A stretch of 64,000 nt of DNA, taken from Endomychus coccineus (lineage: Eukaryota; Arthropoda; Insecta; Coleoptera; Endomychidae). Positions 35,280-46,599 of the stretch are shown piece by piece; the first letter of the stretch is position 1, and each line of letters begins with the position of its first letter. The notes under the pieces are model-generated. The model did not search any database. It was not told where the DNA came from and saw only the letters and a list, made by a program, of their open reading frames with translations. Position numbers and translations under genes: made by a program. The stretch is taken from NCBI GenBank assembly GCA_958510875.1, contig OY294068.1, positions 25,710,297 through 25,774,296 on the forward strand. Reading direction: 5' to 3'.

Positions 35280-37570
35280 AGTATCAGTTAATTAGGTATA
35301 GGTAACTTCAGGCTTCACAATAGGTATATGAAATTTAGAAACACTATGATAACTATTTTATGATTGAGGAAATCATATGTAATTAACTCACATAAGCATA
35401 AGTAGAAACTATAATTTTCCTGATAACAGAAATAATATCACTAAATTAATTGTATGTACCAAATTTAAAATATTAAAAAAATGTTTTTCTTTAATAGTAA
35501 GTTGTGTTGATAATTACTCAAATGTCTACAAGTTTTTATGAACAAAGAAACCTATCCATCTTATTTTATATATATGTATGTATGAAAAATTAATTATATA
35601 AACATAAATTATTAGCAGATTTGTAGTATCTTCTCCAGAATATACCTAAGTATGGTAAAATATGTATTTGGGTTTCTTAATATTATTGTGGTTCATAGGG
35701 TAATTAAATCTTGACATCATTGACTACAATCTTCATGCATCATTAGTTTCTGTTATCCATTTAAGTATTGACTTTTATTCCATATTAGTACCTATTACTA
35801 ATAAATAGTTTCAAATTTTCATATTTTTTCATATCCCATTTACTTTCTTCTGAATCATTTTGGCATTGAAACATACATTTAGAGCAAAATGGTCAGAAAA
35901 TAATCAGAAAGAATGTAAGTGACAATTACAAGTCATGCACAATTATCATCTTTTCACATGATTCAAGTTGAATAATGAGTGAATCACCGGCTATACAATA
36001 TACATTCATTGGAACTTTTCTAAATAACAGTGGAGCTGTTAATAGATTATTTTTATGGATATCTTTAATGAGAATTGAACAATTGTGTTGAACGATATGG
36101 TTCAATCAAGGTAAATCAAAAGATTTGTCAAATTATAACAAGAAATGAAGAAAACTATACCTACTATAATATCAAGTAATTGATTGATGTTTTAGAACAA
36201 ATATATGATGAATTTAGATTGTTTTTAGTTTGGTTTATACCCTTTTATCATCATTCACCGTTGCAAATTTTAAAATTTATTCATATTTCAATTATTTTCA
36301 TTTTATTCACTGGATCATTCCTCAAAGGATGATGAGGAAATTCTATCTGGAGCTGTCATTTGAGTGACAGGTGGAATTTTTAATCAGGGTGGTTCGTTCA
36401 TGAGCACATAAATAGACCCAGGTGATATGTAGATACATTGTTTTTTATGTATATAAAAAAGCACACATAAGCTCTTCAAGGGTTAGGTGGATATTATTGT
36501 GTTATATTCTACTCAGTATTTTGAACCATCAAATATTGAATATTCTTTTTCAAATATATGTTATATATAATGTAAATTCATACCATTTCAATGAATATTT
36601 AAATGCCTCATAAATCAATTAAGCCAAATAGAATACAATTTTTCTCTGTGTTGTGTTCAAGTAAAAATAAATAATTGATTGTATATAGATCATCATGTAA
36701 ACAAACTGCAACTTGAATTCAATATAACTGCTACATTTTAAGATGCTTAATGTAAAAAATTAAAAATGTAACAAAGGAAATTTGTATTCATACGATTATA
36801 GGAAATTCTCAGTATAAATTAATATTTATCAATAATTAGGGACTCGAGATTTTTCATTACTATCATATATCATGATATATAGTTGAATTATAACAGTAGG
36901 TTCTATTTTTGGATACCCAACCTCGAACCTCTTGAAAATAATTGTTAACTCCTTGAAGAAACCCTGGGTCAACATCAAAAGAACTGACTATGAATTGCTT
37001 CATATAGTAACATTGATAATCTCGACGTTTTCAGTAGAAAATATAATTGGAAATAAATAAAATGGTAGTTGGGTATTTTCCAAAATATTCCTTTGTTTGA
37101 TTTTAGTGTATAACATTTTATTTTGCATATTTGTTATTGTTTAGTTATAAATCGGTAACTTTAATTTTACGAACATTAATGTAGGAAATCAGCCTTTCCA
37201 AAATAAATTGCATACAACCCATCTCGTCTGAGACGTAGAATAGTTGGCGGACATGTTTGTATTGAAAATAAAAAAAGAACGATTAAATAAAAACGTCCGT
37301 AAAGACAAATCTCGTAATTCATATAATCTAGATACCTACGGTGTTCCTGTTTAAAACAATAGTAATAAGACCACACCAATTATTATTTGATTCAAACAAC
37401 ATTCTGCTGCTACGAAAAATGTATCTCGATTTGATGTTTATGATCAGCTGTTTTACATCAAACAATTGAATGTCAGTAAACATTAAACTGCTAACTGCAA
37501 TTCATAGAATCCTACTTAATACTTACTTGAAAATTTCAACCTCTCCAATAACTAATATTATTGTACAGGC
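35280..37570. other. AT-rich sequence, nothing recognised
   Basis: No credible ORF, palindrome or repeat link was found. A minus-strand stretch near 37180-37260 (TILRLRRDGLYAIYFGKADF) is open but has no supporting splice or family evidence. Confidence 0.45.
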
Positions 37571-37576
37571 GTAAAC

Positions 37577-37717
37577 ATGAAGAAACTATCAATCGACGAC
37601 AAACAAATAGAACTAATATACAAGGCAGTCACCTCATGTACCAAGTTAAAAGTACTGTTATTGAAACACACTGCATGCAGCATGTCCTTGGCAACTGAGC
37701 TGTTCCCCGACGAATAG
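37577..37717 (+). CDS. Short ORF or exon, 46 codons, unidentified
   Basis: The ATG follows a possible acceptor (ttgtacag) and the frame ends in TAG: MKKLSIDDKQIELIYKAVTS, then CTKLKVLLLKHTACSMSLAT, then ELFPDE. The second part resembles a leucine-rich repeat strand (L.KV.LLKH..), but one repeat is not enough to assign a family. It could be a first coding exon whose splice is lost, or chance. Confidence 0.25.
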   Translation: MKKLSIDDKQIELIYKAVTSCTKLKVLLLKHTACSMSLATELFPDE

Positions 37718-37719
37718 AA

Positions 37720-39440
37720 ATTCGTGGATTTGTTTATTGTGACTTCATTGGATCCACAGACCGATCGCTATCAAAACAAAAACAACTCGGCTCCGGTGCT
37801 TTCCGTCTGTTGCCGGTGTATTGGCCTCGAAAGGTCGACGAACAGGAGATGCATACGTGCTTTACTCACAAAAAAGTAAAAAAATCCGTTTCGTCTAGCC
37901 ATTTGAAGGCACAAATAACGTTCTGTGGCTAAAATGAAACAAAGCAATATTTGGTGGACTCGTATGAGTAAGTACTTGATCAAATATGAAAACGGTCGTA
38001 TGTCATTTTCTAATAAATTTGAAATAAATCCCTTGATATCTTTATACGTAGCGCCGTCAGCAACTAGTTTACTAATAGACTAATACCACAACGACAACCA
38101 CTATAGACAATGATCTGATACTACGGCTCAAGCTACTCAAGCTTCATGCTATCAGTTTCATTAATAGGTCCCCGACAGCAAATATCAAACTGAATACTAG
38201 GATACTACTGTTGCCGCTTGGAGAATAGATAAATACTGTAAAAGGTTTTAATCGATTCTATGTATACTTTGAGAGTTATGATTTCTTAAATTTTCAATCT
38301 TTCAGAAAAGGGTTGTGTTTATTACACGATTTCTCTGAAAAACAATCGTCACCGAACAGCAAACGATTTTTTGTCAAAATTTGAATATGATATAGCACCT
38401 TATTTCTTTTTGATTTATCGTGTATTCAAGTTTTCTGACATTTTTTCAAAGTTGACTAAAATTCGATAAAAATACTATGATGCAATAAATTTTGCTCTAG
38501 GACTTTTGTTAACGATTTTAGAAATAGCTTGAGTAAATACAATGTAAACTCTTCATCGCGAAGTGTATAATAAATATTCAGTACATACTGTAATTAAATC
38601 TATTATGTTATTATTATTACGGTTATTCTTTGTTTGCACGGAAGGTTCCCTAGAGACAATGTTCATGCTGTTATTATTTATTTCAGTTCGAATTCAAATA
38701 ATGAAAATGCTGGTAGGATACATTTGAATCTGGTTTTAAAATTTCGGATAACCAGAATGTTAATTACATTTGTTCATAGGGATTCGTAAACTATAGTTTC
38801 TGTTAGGGTTAAATGCTCCATGGTTAAATTAAAGGTTAGGTACCTACTATAAAAATTAATGCAATGACAGGTACAATTTTCTTATTTGCTACTGTCGAAA
38901 ATCAAATACTTTTTGTACCTACCTTAATATAGGTACAAAAGTAATAAACTGGGAAAAGACCTAGGTATAGGTTTATTATATTCACCGCACAAGGTGCTGT
39001 ATCATAATCATACAAGGTATAGGAAAAAGCATAGTCAAAGTATACGGAAAAAGGAAAGGGATTATATCTTGTTTCCATGTGAACTCGAAAAATAGTTCAT
39101 CAATTTGTTACAATCGGCTACTATTTTCGGAAGTGCGACTACGCTAACTTTCGTTCATGCGACTAATCTACATTTATCAAATATCGATAAAGTCAATACT
39201 GCTGAGGCACTCGTAATTACAGTTTAGGTTTACTCACCATTGACCTTAGAAGTCATTATCACTTTTAAAGTGTGTATGGTTTCAATTTATTTTCAATTGT
39301 CCTCTGATAAATGTCGCGTTTTATTGGGTATCATGTAAATACATTAGGTAATTATTATTAGGGATGTTGTTTTCGTTCTTTTAGATTGTTCTTTCTTATT
39401 ACATAGTCAGATCTGCACGTCCCCAACGCTAGCAGAGCCA
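37720..39440. other. Intergenic sequence, nothing recognised
   Basis: About 1.7 kb without coding pattern or clear repeats. Confidence 0.45.
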
Positions 39441-40180
39441 TTTCAGAAAAGTTTTAAAAAAATACTACTTTTTAGGCACAATTAAAAACGCTCTGCTGGC
39501 TTAAGATAAGTGTTCCTTCTATGGCCTAATGTGAGATGAACTGTAGGTCGGCATGAAATCATAAAATTTCATGTAAATAGAAAATAGTTACATAGGAATT
39601 ATAGGCTTTTTTAGACACAACTACACATTTTGAGGCAGAATTTTTTTAAGCCTAGGCTCTGCTGACCTAAGATAAAGCTATCGGAGCCCCCTAAAAATTC
39701 ACATTTGACCAACGTAATTCGGGTGCTACAATATTAGGCACTTCATAGGCTCTTCAATTATGACAAGAAAAATCATTTTATCCTGACAAACTGAGTGTTC
39801 CTTCTATGACCTCGTGTGAGATGAACTGTGGGTCGGCATGATGTCATAAAATTTGATGAAAATAGAAAAAAGTTACATAGGAATTATAGGCTTTCTTTGG
39901 ACACAAATATATATTTCCAGGCACATTTTTTTAAGCCTAGTCTCTGCTGACCTAACATAAGCTAGCAGAGCCAGATAAAAATTCATATTTGAGGAAAGTA
40001 ATTCGGGAGTCTAGGCCTGAAAATTTGTAGTTGTGTCCAAAAAGAGCCTATAAATAGCCTATAATTCATATATAACTATTTTCTATTTCCATAAAATTTT
40101 ATGATCTCATGCCGACCTACAATTCATCTTAGCCGGACCATAGAAGGGACACTCAGTTTGCTAGGATAACATGATTTTTT
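39440..40180. repeat. Direct plus inverted repeat block of about 285-bp units
   Basis: The sequence around gtgttccttctatgg ... gatgaactgtaggtcggcat ... taaaatttcat is present near 39510 and again near 39795 in the same orientation. It appears a third time in reverse near 40015-40160 (atgccgacctacaattcatc, then accatagaagggacac). The words agcagagcc / ggctctgct mark unit edges. This looks like a rearranged non-autonomous element. Confidence 0.75.
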
Positions 40181-40329
40181 CTCAACGTATTCGTTACCTA
40201 TGTAATTTATATACGACCATCCACCCTTTTCAAGCTTTATCTGCAGGCGGAAAAAGTTTATGTTCATTACTATTATTATATAATACGTCGTAGTGAAGTA
40301 TTATTTGATAAATTGCAAAACCTAGATAT

Positions 40330-40920
40330 TGAAAACAAGACAAAAACTATGATCTCTTTTTGCATCTGAATCTTTTAACTATTACTGAACTACTAGAGGT
40401 CCACATGCATAATGCATTAGCATGCAGGATGGCCCTTAATGTGAAAGATGTTCGTGATATTACAGATCTTGATGACACACTAGAAGCACTAGGTCGGTCT
40501 GTACGTTGCGCATATGCCCGAAGGGTCAAGACGGAACGAGTGAGGGGAAAAGAGGAAAGACTTCGTTCACTACGATCACTCCGTCTTTCGCATAAGCCGG
40601 TCCAGAACGCGAAGCGCCGCAGTCAGCAGTCTAGTTGCGCGAGCGAGCACGTTTCTTCTGTCTAGTATCTGCCAGATAGTTAGTGCACCTAACAGTGCAC
40701 GAAACGAAGCGAATAGTGTCGAGTATTTCGATGGACCGCTTTGCTCAATTACTCAAAAATGGCATTGAATTTTTATGCCAGTAAATTTCGAGCATCATAT
40801 CAAAATTTAAGTGGATTCATTTACCATTTGGTCGCTATACGATGACATACCTTGTGCCATCAGCCGATTCAAGTGACAACTTCGTTCGCTAGGCTCACTC
40901 CGTCTTAATTATACGGTATT
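40330..40920 (+). other. Open stretch of unknown origin fused to a repeat
   Basis: The plus strand from about 40340 reads YDLFLHLNLLTITELLEV, HNALACRMALNVKDVRDIT and DLDDTLEAL, then runs directly into the ggtcggtc...gcgcatatgcccg repeat also found near 31864. The first part looks protein-like; the Arg-rich continuation is repeat sequence. Inverted pieces of the repeat (ctcactccgtctt) recur near 40885. I cannot name a family. Confidence 0.35.
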
Positions 40921-42060
40921 TGTAGCACTAGTTTCCAATAATGAACAATTATATTTGCAGCATCACTAGTTTACTCTTGCGAAAATGATGTAAAAAGATT
41001 TGTCGGCGCTTGTAGAAGGCATTGTCGCAACAGATGGGGGTATAGTCGGACGTTTTAAATATGCGGGAGAAAGCTACCAACCATCCATATTCCATTCACC
41101 AATCACTCAATATTAGATAGATACTCTAGAATCCAGATCATAATTTTTAATCAAATGATTTGAATTTAAAACAATGCGTTGAATATTCTACCACATTTAT
41201 TTCTAGTCTAATCCGGTTTAACTGGACTTTAAGTGGGCACACACTACACTTTGTTTATTCAGCATGTCTCTTTAGCGAACTTATTTCTCGCTAACTCTGA
41301 ATGACCACATAGCATTCCCTCTTTCATCCCCACAAATGTAATATACTTTGAAACAGCATCAAAAGAGATAAAATTGTTTACTGAACTCAAATATCACTAT
41401 AAGATAGTTTATGTTCACACAATAATAGGTGACTAATTCTAAATAATGTGTATTGTATAGTAAATATATTGTATACCATCCCTTAATAATTTGGTGGCAC
41501 ATATGACTTTGGCATACGCCTACTCAAGAAGAACCTGGGTTTGAATGCTGCTCTCAGCATACTTGCCGAAGTCAATGAATTAGTCAGTTGTTTAATCTGT
41601 ACTTCAGCATACAGTTCAAGGAATGCTAGATCAGTACACCCCCTCGCCCTCATTCAAATTCAAAATTACACACAATGATGTCGTATTTTGGGTCATGCAG
41701 GTGCTAAAAGCCATATCATTTGGAGAAATCTTGAACATGATACCACCAAGTCAAATCAAATTTAAAAAATCTGTACTGTTTGCCTCTATGCGCATTTATT
41801 TTACTACATTTGAGAACATTGAAGATAAAAAAATTTAAAATTTAATGTCATCAATGAGCAAAAGCGAAAAATATTTACAAATGTGTACTTGAAGGATAAA
41901 TGATGGTAAATTTACATTTTAAGTATAAATTAGTCGAGACGTTATAATTCCGAAAAAAACGCGACCTCAACAAACTGGAATGAAATAAAGATCTGAGAAT
42001 AATGTACATTAATTTAATATATAAAATTTTACACTAATGTTATTTACTCCAACAAATGCT
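40921..42060. other. Intergenic sequence, nothing recognised
   Basis: No credible gene or repeat was identified. A 71-codon plus-strand ORF at 41623 shows no recognisable pattern. Confidence 0.45.
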
Positions 42061-42065
42061 TACAT

Positions 42066-42235
42066 AAATACGGTAATCAGTGGAACTACATAGTACTTGA
42101 TATCCAAATTGGGGCAGTAAACCCATGAAGTTTGGTGGGAAACGTCCAGGAATTTTGAGAGTGGTATGGGTCGATCCTAAATGCAGGCAGGAACAACATA
42201 TTAAAAATGGTCCAGGACTAGAGATGGTCAATAAC
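42066..42235 (-). CDS. Candidate exon of an unidentified minus-strand gene
   Basis: Bounded by an acceptor (aactatag-type) at about 42235 and a donor (tttatgtaagc) at about 42066. Open frame: ISSPGPFLICCSCLHLGSTH, then TTLKIPGRFPPNFMGLLPQ, then FGYQVLCSSTDYRIY. It lies 440 bp downstream of the stop of the gene at 42673-46415 and could be an alternative 3' exon of it or part of another gene. The IPG...FMGLLPQFGYQ style resembles proteins that line axonemal microtubules, but this is only an impression. Confidence 0.35.
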
Positions 42236-42672
42236 TATAAACAATTGAATGTTCAAAACATGATTTTCTCACTGCTGCAAAGCACAATTCTCTATTCAAC
42301 TTGAACTAAAATATACGGATGAAATTTTTTCCCTTCTCCTTCAAGATATATACCACGTTTGTGTCATGTTTTATCACCAGTCATGGTCTCCCATAGAAGT
42401 GGGTTTGATAGTTCTCACGTCATACTAGAGTTTGTGAATCATTCAAAACATTTCAATATATTTATTATAACATTTTAATTTTTAATAATAAAAAGATATT
42501 TTTCCAGTCTATTGCTTCCAAAGTTGGTGATAAAACAGTGCGTCGTAACAGCAAAAGAACCGATTTGAAATTCTAAAATGTTTATGATTTTTGACCACCA
42601 ATCGTCTTGGATCATATTTTTTCCCACCATTCATTTTTCGTCGTATGATTTCCGACCTAGATGCATCGATTA

Positions 42673-45600
42673 TTATTTGTGATCATCGGTGAATTTGGTA
42701 CAGCATGGATCGTGAAAATTCCCTTTCTTCTCCCTATCTATTTTCACAACGCTACGGACGGGATAGCCTGTTCCAATATGACAATAATCCGTACAATACA
42801 TGCCAACAGGTGCAAGATTTTGCCAAGCAGACGCGCCAGACAATGATTCATCGAAATCTTCTCCTGGTGTATGAATATAAGGAGCCAAATCCGAACGGGA
42901 GTTTATAACATACTCAGCATTATATTCCGATGAACAACCACTGAAAAATATGTTAATGTTACTTTAAATCAAATATTAATACTATTGTTATTGTTATCAT
43001 TTTTCGGGGACTTTTCACCTTGCCCTCATATAATAGGATTGCTGCATATAAACTTTAGATACAATGAATATTTGAAATCGAAGCTTTCTATAATCGGTTC
43101 TGTTTCATTTTGAAGATCCATTCTATCACCTTTCATTAACGTATCTAGAGAGAATATGCTAAATTTACATATACATAATGATTTTATGAACTCACAAATT
43201 AGCTACTCTATGCACTATTGGACGAAGTAATCTGTTCGGTAATTGATATTTCATTAGAGTTTTGTCAAACACAGTTTTATTTCCACTTGCAGGTGGCAGT
43301 GAATCATTGAATCCCTACAAATGATAATGCTAGTATACGACAATAGACATGATAAACTTTTTCTTATGGTCTACCTTATGTTTGCCGCTCACGTTGTAGA
43401 AAGTTGCCACATCTTCTCTTGCTTTTTCCCGTTCTTCCTTACTGAAGCATTTGTGCATAACCTGGTTCGTCGTCATGTACGGATCCAACCACTTCCAAAA
43501 CCCTTCGCATTCTGGCCGAACGGGGGGTTGTTCATCTCTTCCTAATGCGCGTATCTTTGGTAAAATTGCATTTAATTAGCAATCAATAATTTGAGATTTA
43601 CAAAAACACTGACAAACTATTTGGTTGAGCATCATCATCACTTGAGGGGAGAGGGCTTAGCCCCTAAAGGCACTTAGGTTACTTACGTGGGTCCATTGTG
43701 CGCCCCGTGGTCAAAAGCCTATTCTATCCTAGCAGGTTCGTGGCCCGCCAGAAACCCAGAATATTGCCAGTGCTGACTTCCATAAGTTCTTCTGGGTAGC
43801 AGTTTTGATTCTCCGATGCCTGAGGGATGCTAATGCTGGGCATTCCAACAGGATATGAGAGGCAGTTTCTTCCGCCTCTCTGCTTTCCGTACATATTGGG
43901 TCTTCTGTGATGCCCATATCATCATCTCTCTGATGTCCTTTCTGTTCAGAGAAAGGAGTTTCTTTGAGAGCCTAGGCACAGGCTCTTTGATGAAGAGCTT
44001 GGCCTGCCTCATGCGTGGTGATTCTATTTATGCTCCTATTTACACAGTTTCTTCGCAGGTTTTCCATGGCACAAGTCAATATTGCGTGGGCCTCCGCCTG
44101 AAAAACCGCGCAGTAAGCGCCTAGATAGTGGTCTATGGCCTTTTTAGGTATACTCCCGCCCCAGGGTCCTGACCCATCTGTGAACCATACGAGACCGTCT
44201 GGTGGCAATAAGGTGAGAGTTTCATTACTCCAATCTCCTCTATCCGGGATGATGATTTTGGGAGAAGTGAGACATATAGCTGGGATCATGCTATCTTGCT
44301 TCATTTCTAGTATGGGGCATTTAGAGATTACCTCACTTAAAATCGATGAGTGTCCACGAGAGTAGTGCGTTTTGGTCCAGTGACCTAGGCCCTTTAACTT
44401 ATACGCCGTTCTCATAGCCTCAGTTTTCACGTATAAGTGTAGAGGTCAATTTTGTGTCTAGGATTACTCCCAGAAACTTCACCGACCCTTTAAATTGCAG
44501 GACCTTGCCAGAGAAATGAATCTCTGGCAGTGTGCCCAGCTTGCGTTTCCTTGTAAACAGAACAATTTCTGTTTCGTCAGGATTTACCCTGAGCCCCTTC
44601 ATGCGGGACCAGCCATCCACTATGCTGAGCAGCGTGTTTTGCATCGTCCCCAAGTGCCGCCAGCCAAGTCATCCGCATAAGCTTGGGCATTAAACCCAGC
44701 CTCTTCCAGTTCCTCCAAGAGTCCATCGACTACAAGGCACCACAGAAGCGGAGATAGGACACCTCCCTTTGGACAGCCTTTTGTAGCGGTGCTTTGTACA
44801 ACGCATCCGTTATGTTGCGCCTTTATCGCACGCGTAAATAGCGTGGCTTCAATCCACCGGACCAATGTTGGACTGACTCCATGCTTCTCCGCGGCTGAGC
44901 AGATAGACTCGACGGACGTGTTATCAAATGCCCCTTCGATGTTCATAAGTACCCCCAGGGCGTGTTCCTCACGGGCCATGCAATTGTACTAGTAAAATAA
45001 TGGATTGAAATAGTTAGGCGAGCTTTCCTCTAAAGGCACATTGAAATAAGAGCAATAGTAAGTAAGTAGAAGCTAGTTGTGTTTGGAATTCACGACTTTT
45101 TTTTGTTCCAATCTAAAATGTTTTTGATAGTAAATATCATAGATGCTCGAGGTAATGCTAATGAATACAATCTATGATTAATATGTTTGCATTCCAAACT
45201 ATTTTTGAATTACCATTAATTCAATTCTAAATGGATTTACTTACCGGACATATTCCGCTTATTGCAGGAGGATATAGCTCTCTTAATGTCGGATTAAAGT
45301 AAACCGTTCGGTAAGAATCTTTCATTTCAGATAACCTGGGAATCAATGGTACTGGAGGTTCAGCAAACATCTAATACAAACAAATTTACTGATCAGAATC
45401 TAATAAAACTGTTGTTGGTTCTACCTTTTCTTGAACATTTCTTGAGAAATCCTTTAGCCCGCCAGCAGCTTTTCTATAGGCAATTTGGTGAATATGCTTT
45501 TTGGTATAATCTAAGTCGTAGTTACTGTTGTAACCACATTCTTTTAGGGCTACATTTTTCGTCCGTAAGTTTGGCCTCAAGTTAATTTTCACCCTCTGAA

Positions 45601-46415
45601 AATAGTTAACCTCACGAATGGATGGTCGAATCAAATGTTATGGAGGAAATAGGCACCTATCACATATGCTCTTTATCATACAGCTAAAGATTTCAAACAA
45701 TTTTGTCAAAGGTAGTCACAAAAACCAATCATAAATACTCAATTAGAATAAGGCATTACATTACATTCATTCTTATTTCCACGCCTCGTTCAACCAAAAT
45801 GCCTGAAGTCTACATTCTTAAAACAATTTGACTGTAAAATCTGACTTTTTACAGTCTGTGAGAAGATGAATTTATATCCTTTAAAAGTACCTCATTCCCG
45901 TTGTCAACCCTCTCACACCAACTTTAAAGATGAATTGACTCTTCTCGGTTAGTTAGGAAAGTATAATAAGTACAGGCAAATCACCCTGCAAATTGGTCAG
46001 GTAAAAAGATAGCTGTAAAGATCCAGTTCCAGGCTTATCAGTTGAGGAGACATTTTATAGGATTGTTATTGTATGTACTGAGTTGTCAACAAGAAAGGGA
46101 TCCCTTGGTTGTTAAATTACCTTTTTTTAACCAGCCATACTTAAAATCTAGACGAATTTGATATGATCCTTACACATCACATATCGTTGTGTGAAACTTT
46201 GTAGGTAAAGGGGATGGTTCTACTTGGAAATCTATGCCAGAACGAAATTATATTTATACATACAACCTTACGCAATCGAATTCTTGTGGATTTTCAGGAA
46301 CAAGCCCATGGAAACTACCTGTACTTGTCCTGTAGTCGGTGCTCTTGTTGCAAACAATAGGAATACCATAATCTAAATGATGAAGGGAATTTCTAGTACA
46401 CACAAACGGAGGCAT
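42673..46415 (-). CDS. Uncharacterised 355-residue protein, possible axonemal/ciliary component
   Basis: Seven exons with consistent phase: 46415-46272, 45595-45425, 45370-45245, 43554-43375, 43314-43196, 43122-43063, 42940-42673. The ATG (MPPFVCTRNSLHHLDYGI) is followed by STDYRTSTGSFHGL, then AEPPVPLIPRLSEMKDSYR, a Trp-containing block (CEGFWKWLDPYMTT), and a conserved-looking end (GEDFDESLSGASAWQNLAP, YCTDYCHIGTGYPVRS). There is no signal peptide, membrane segment or obvious coiled coil. Short Tyr/Pro/Gly motifs such as DYR, SYR and GTGY recall microtubule-inner or axonemal proteins (SAXO/SPMIP type), but I cannot assign an orthologue. Divergent head-to-head pairing with a CCDC96-like gene over an X-box supports a ciliary role by inference. 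Intron 3 contains a LINE. Confidence 0.75.
43622..44996 (-). mobile_element. 5'-truncated LINE with reverse transcriptase and RNase H, in intron of the 42.7-46.4 kb gene
   Basis: The minus strand encodes the RT palm (LGVLMNIEGAFDNTSVESI, KGGVLSPLLWCLVVDGLL, AYADDLAG with the catalytic YADD). The RT thumb follows (LRVNPDETEIVLFTRKRK, VKFLGVILDTKL), then RNase H (DGLVWFTDGSGPWGG, QAEAHAILTCAMENL), then a Cys-containing end (EEAETASHILLECPALASL). Frame changes at about 44430 and 44010 break the ORF. The 3' end (cattgtgcgccccgtggtc in plus-strand reading) recurs at 22494-22600. The I/R1-like clade is suggested by RT plus RNase H. It is 5'-truncated near 44996. Confidence 0.87.
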
Positions 46416-46599
46416 TTTCAGTAGGATCTAAACTCAATTCGCTAAATTAGTACTCCATCAAAGTGAATTTTATTGATTAACAGCACACGTAATAATTATG
46501 TTGCTAAGGAGATTTCAAACATTTTAGGGTTAAGTTACCGTATGCAAAACTTGACATCACAACGTATCTGTCAATTATTGTCACATAATTTGTTCGAAA
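46416..46599. promoter_or_regulatory. Shared divergent promoter with RFX X-box
   Basis: Only 184 bp separate the ATG of the minus-strand gene (46415) from the ATG of the CCDC96-like gene (46600). At 46500-46513 the minus strand reads ATCTCCTTAGCAAC, which fits the X-box consensus RYYNYY-N(1-3)-RRNRAC at every defined position. RFX factors use X-boxes, usually within about 150 bp of the start, to drive ciliary genes; here the site is about 85 bp from each ATG. Binding is inferred. Confidence 0.6.

Noticed and set aside
37176..37379. Minus-strand ORF TILRLRRDGLYAIYFGKADF
   Set aside because: No donor or acceptor pair and no family; too short to separate from chance.
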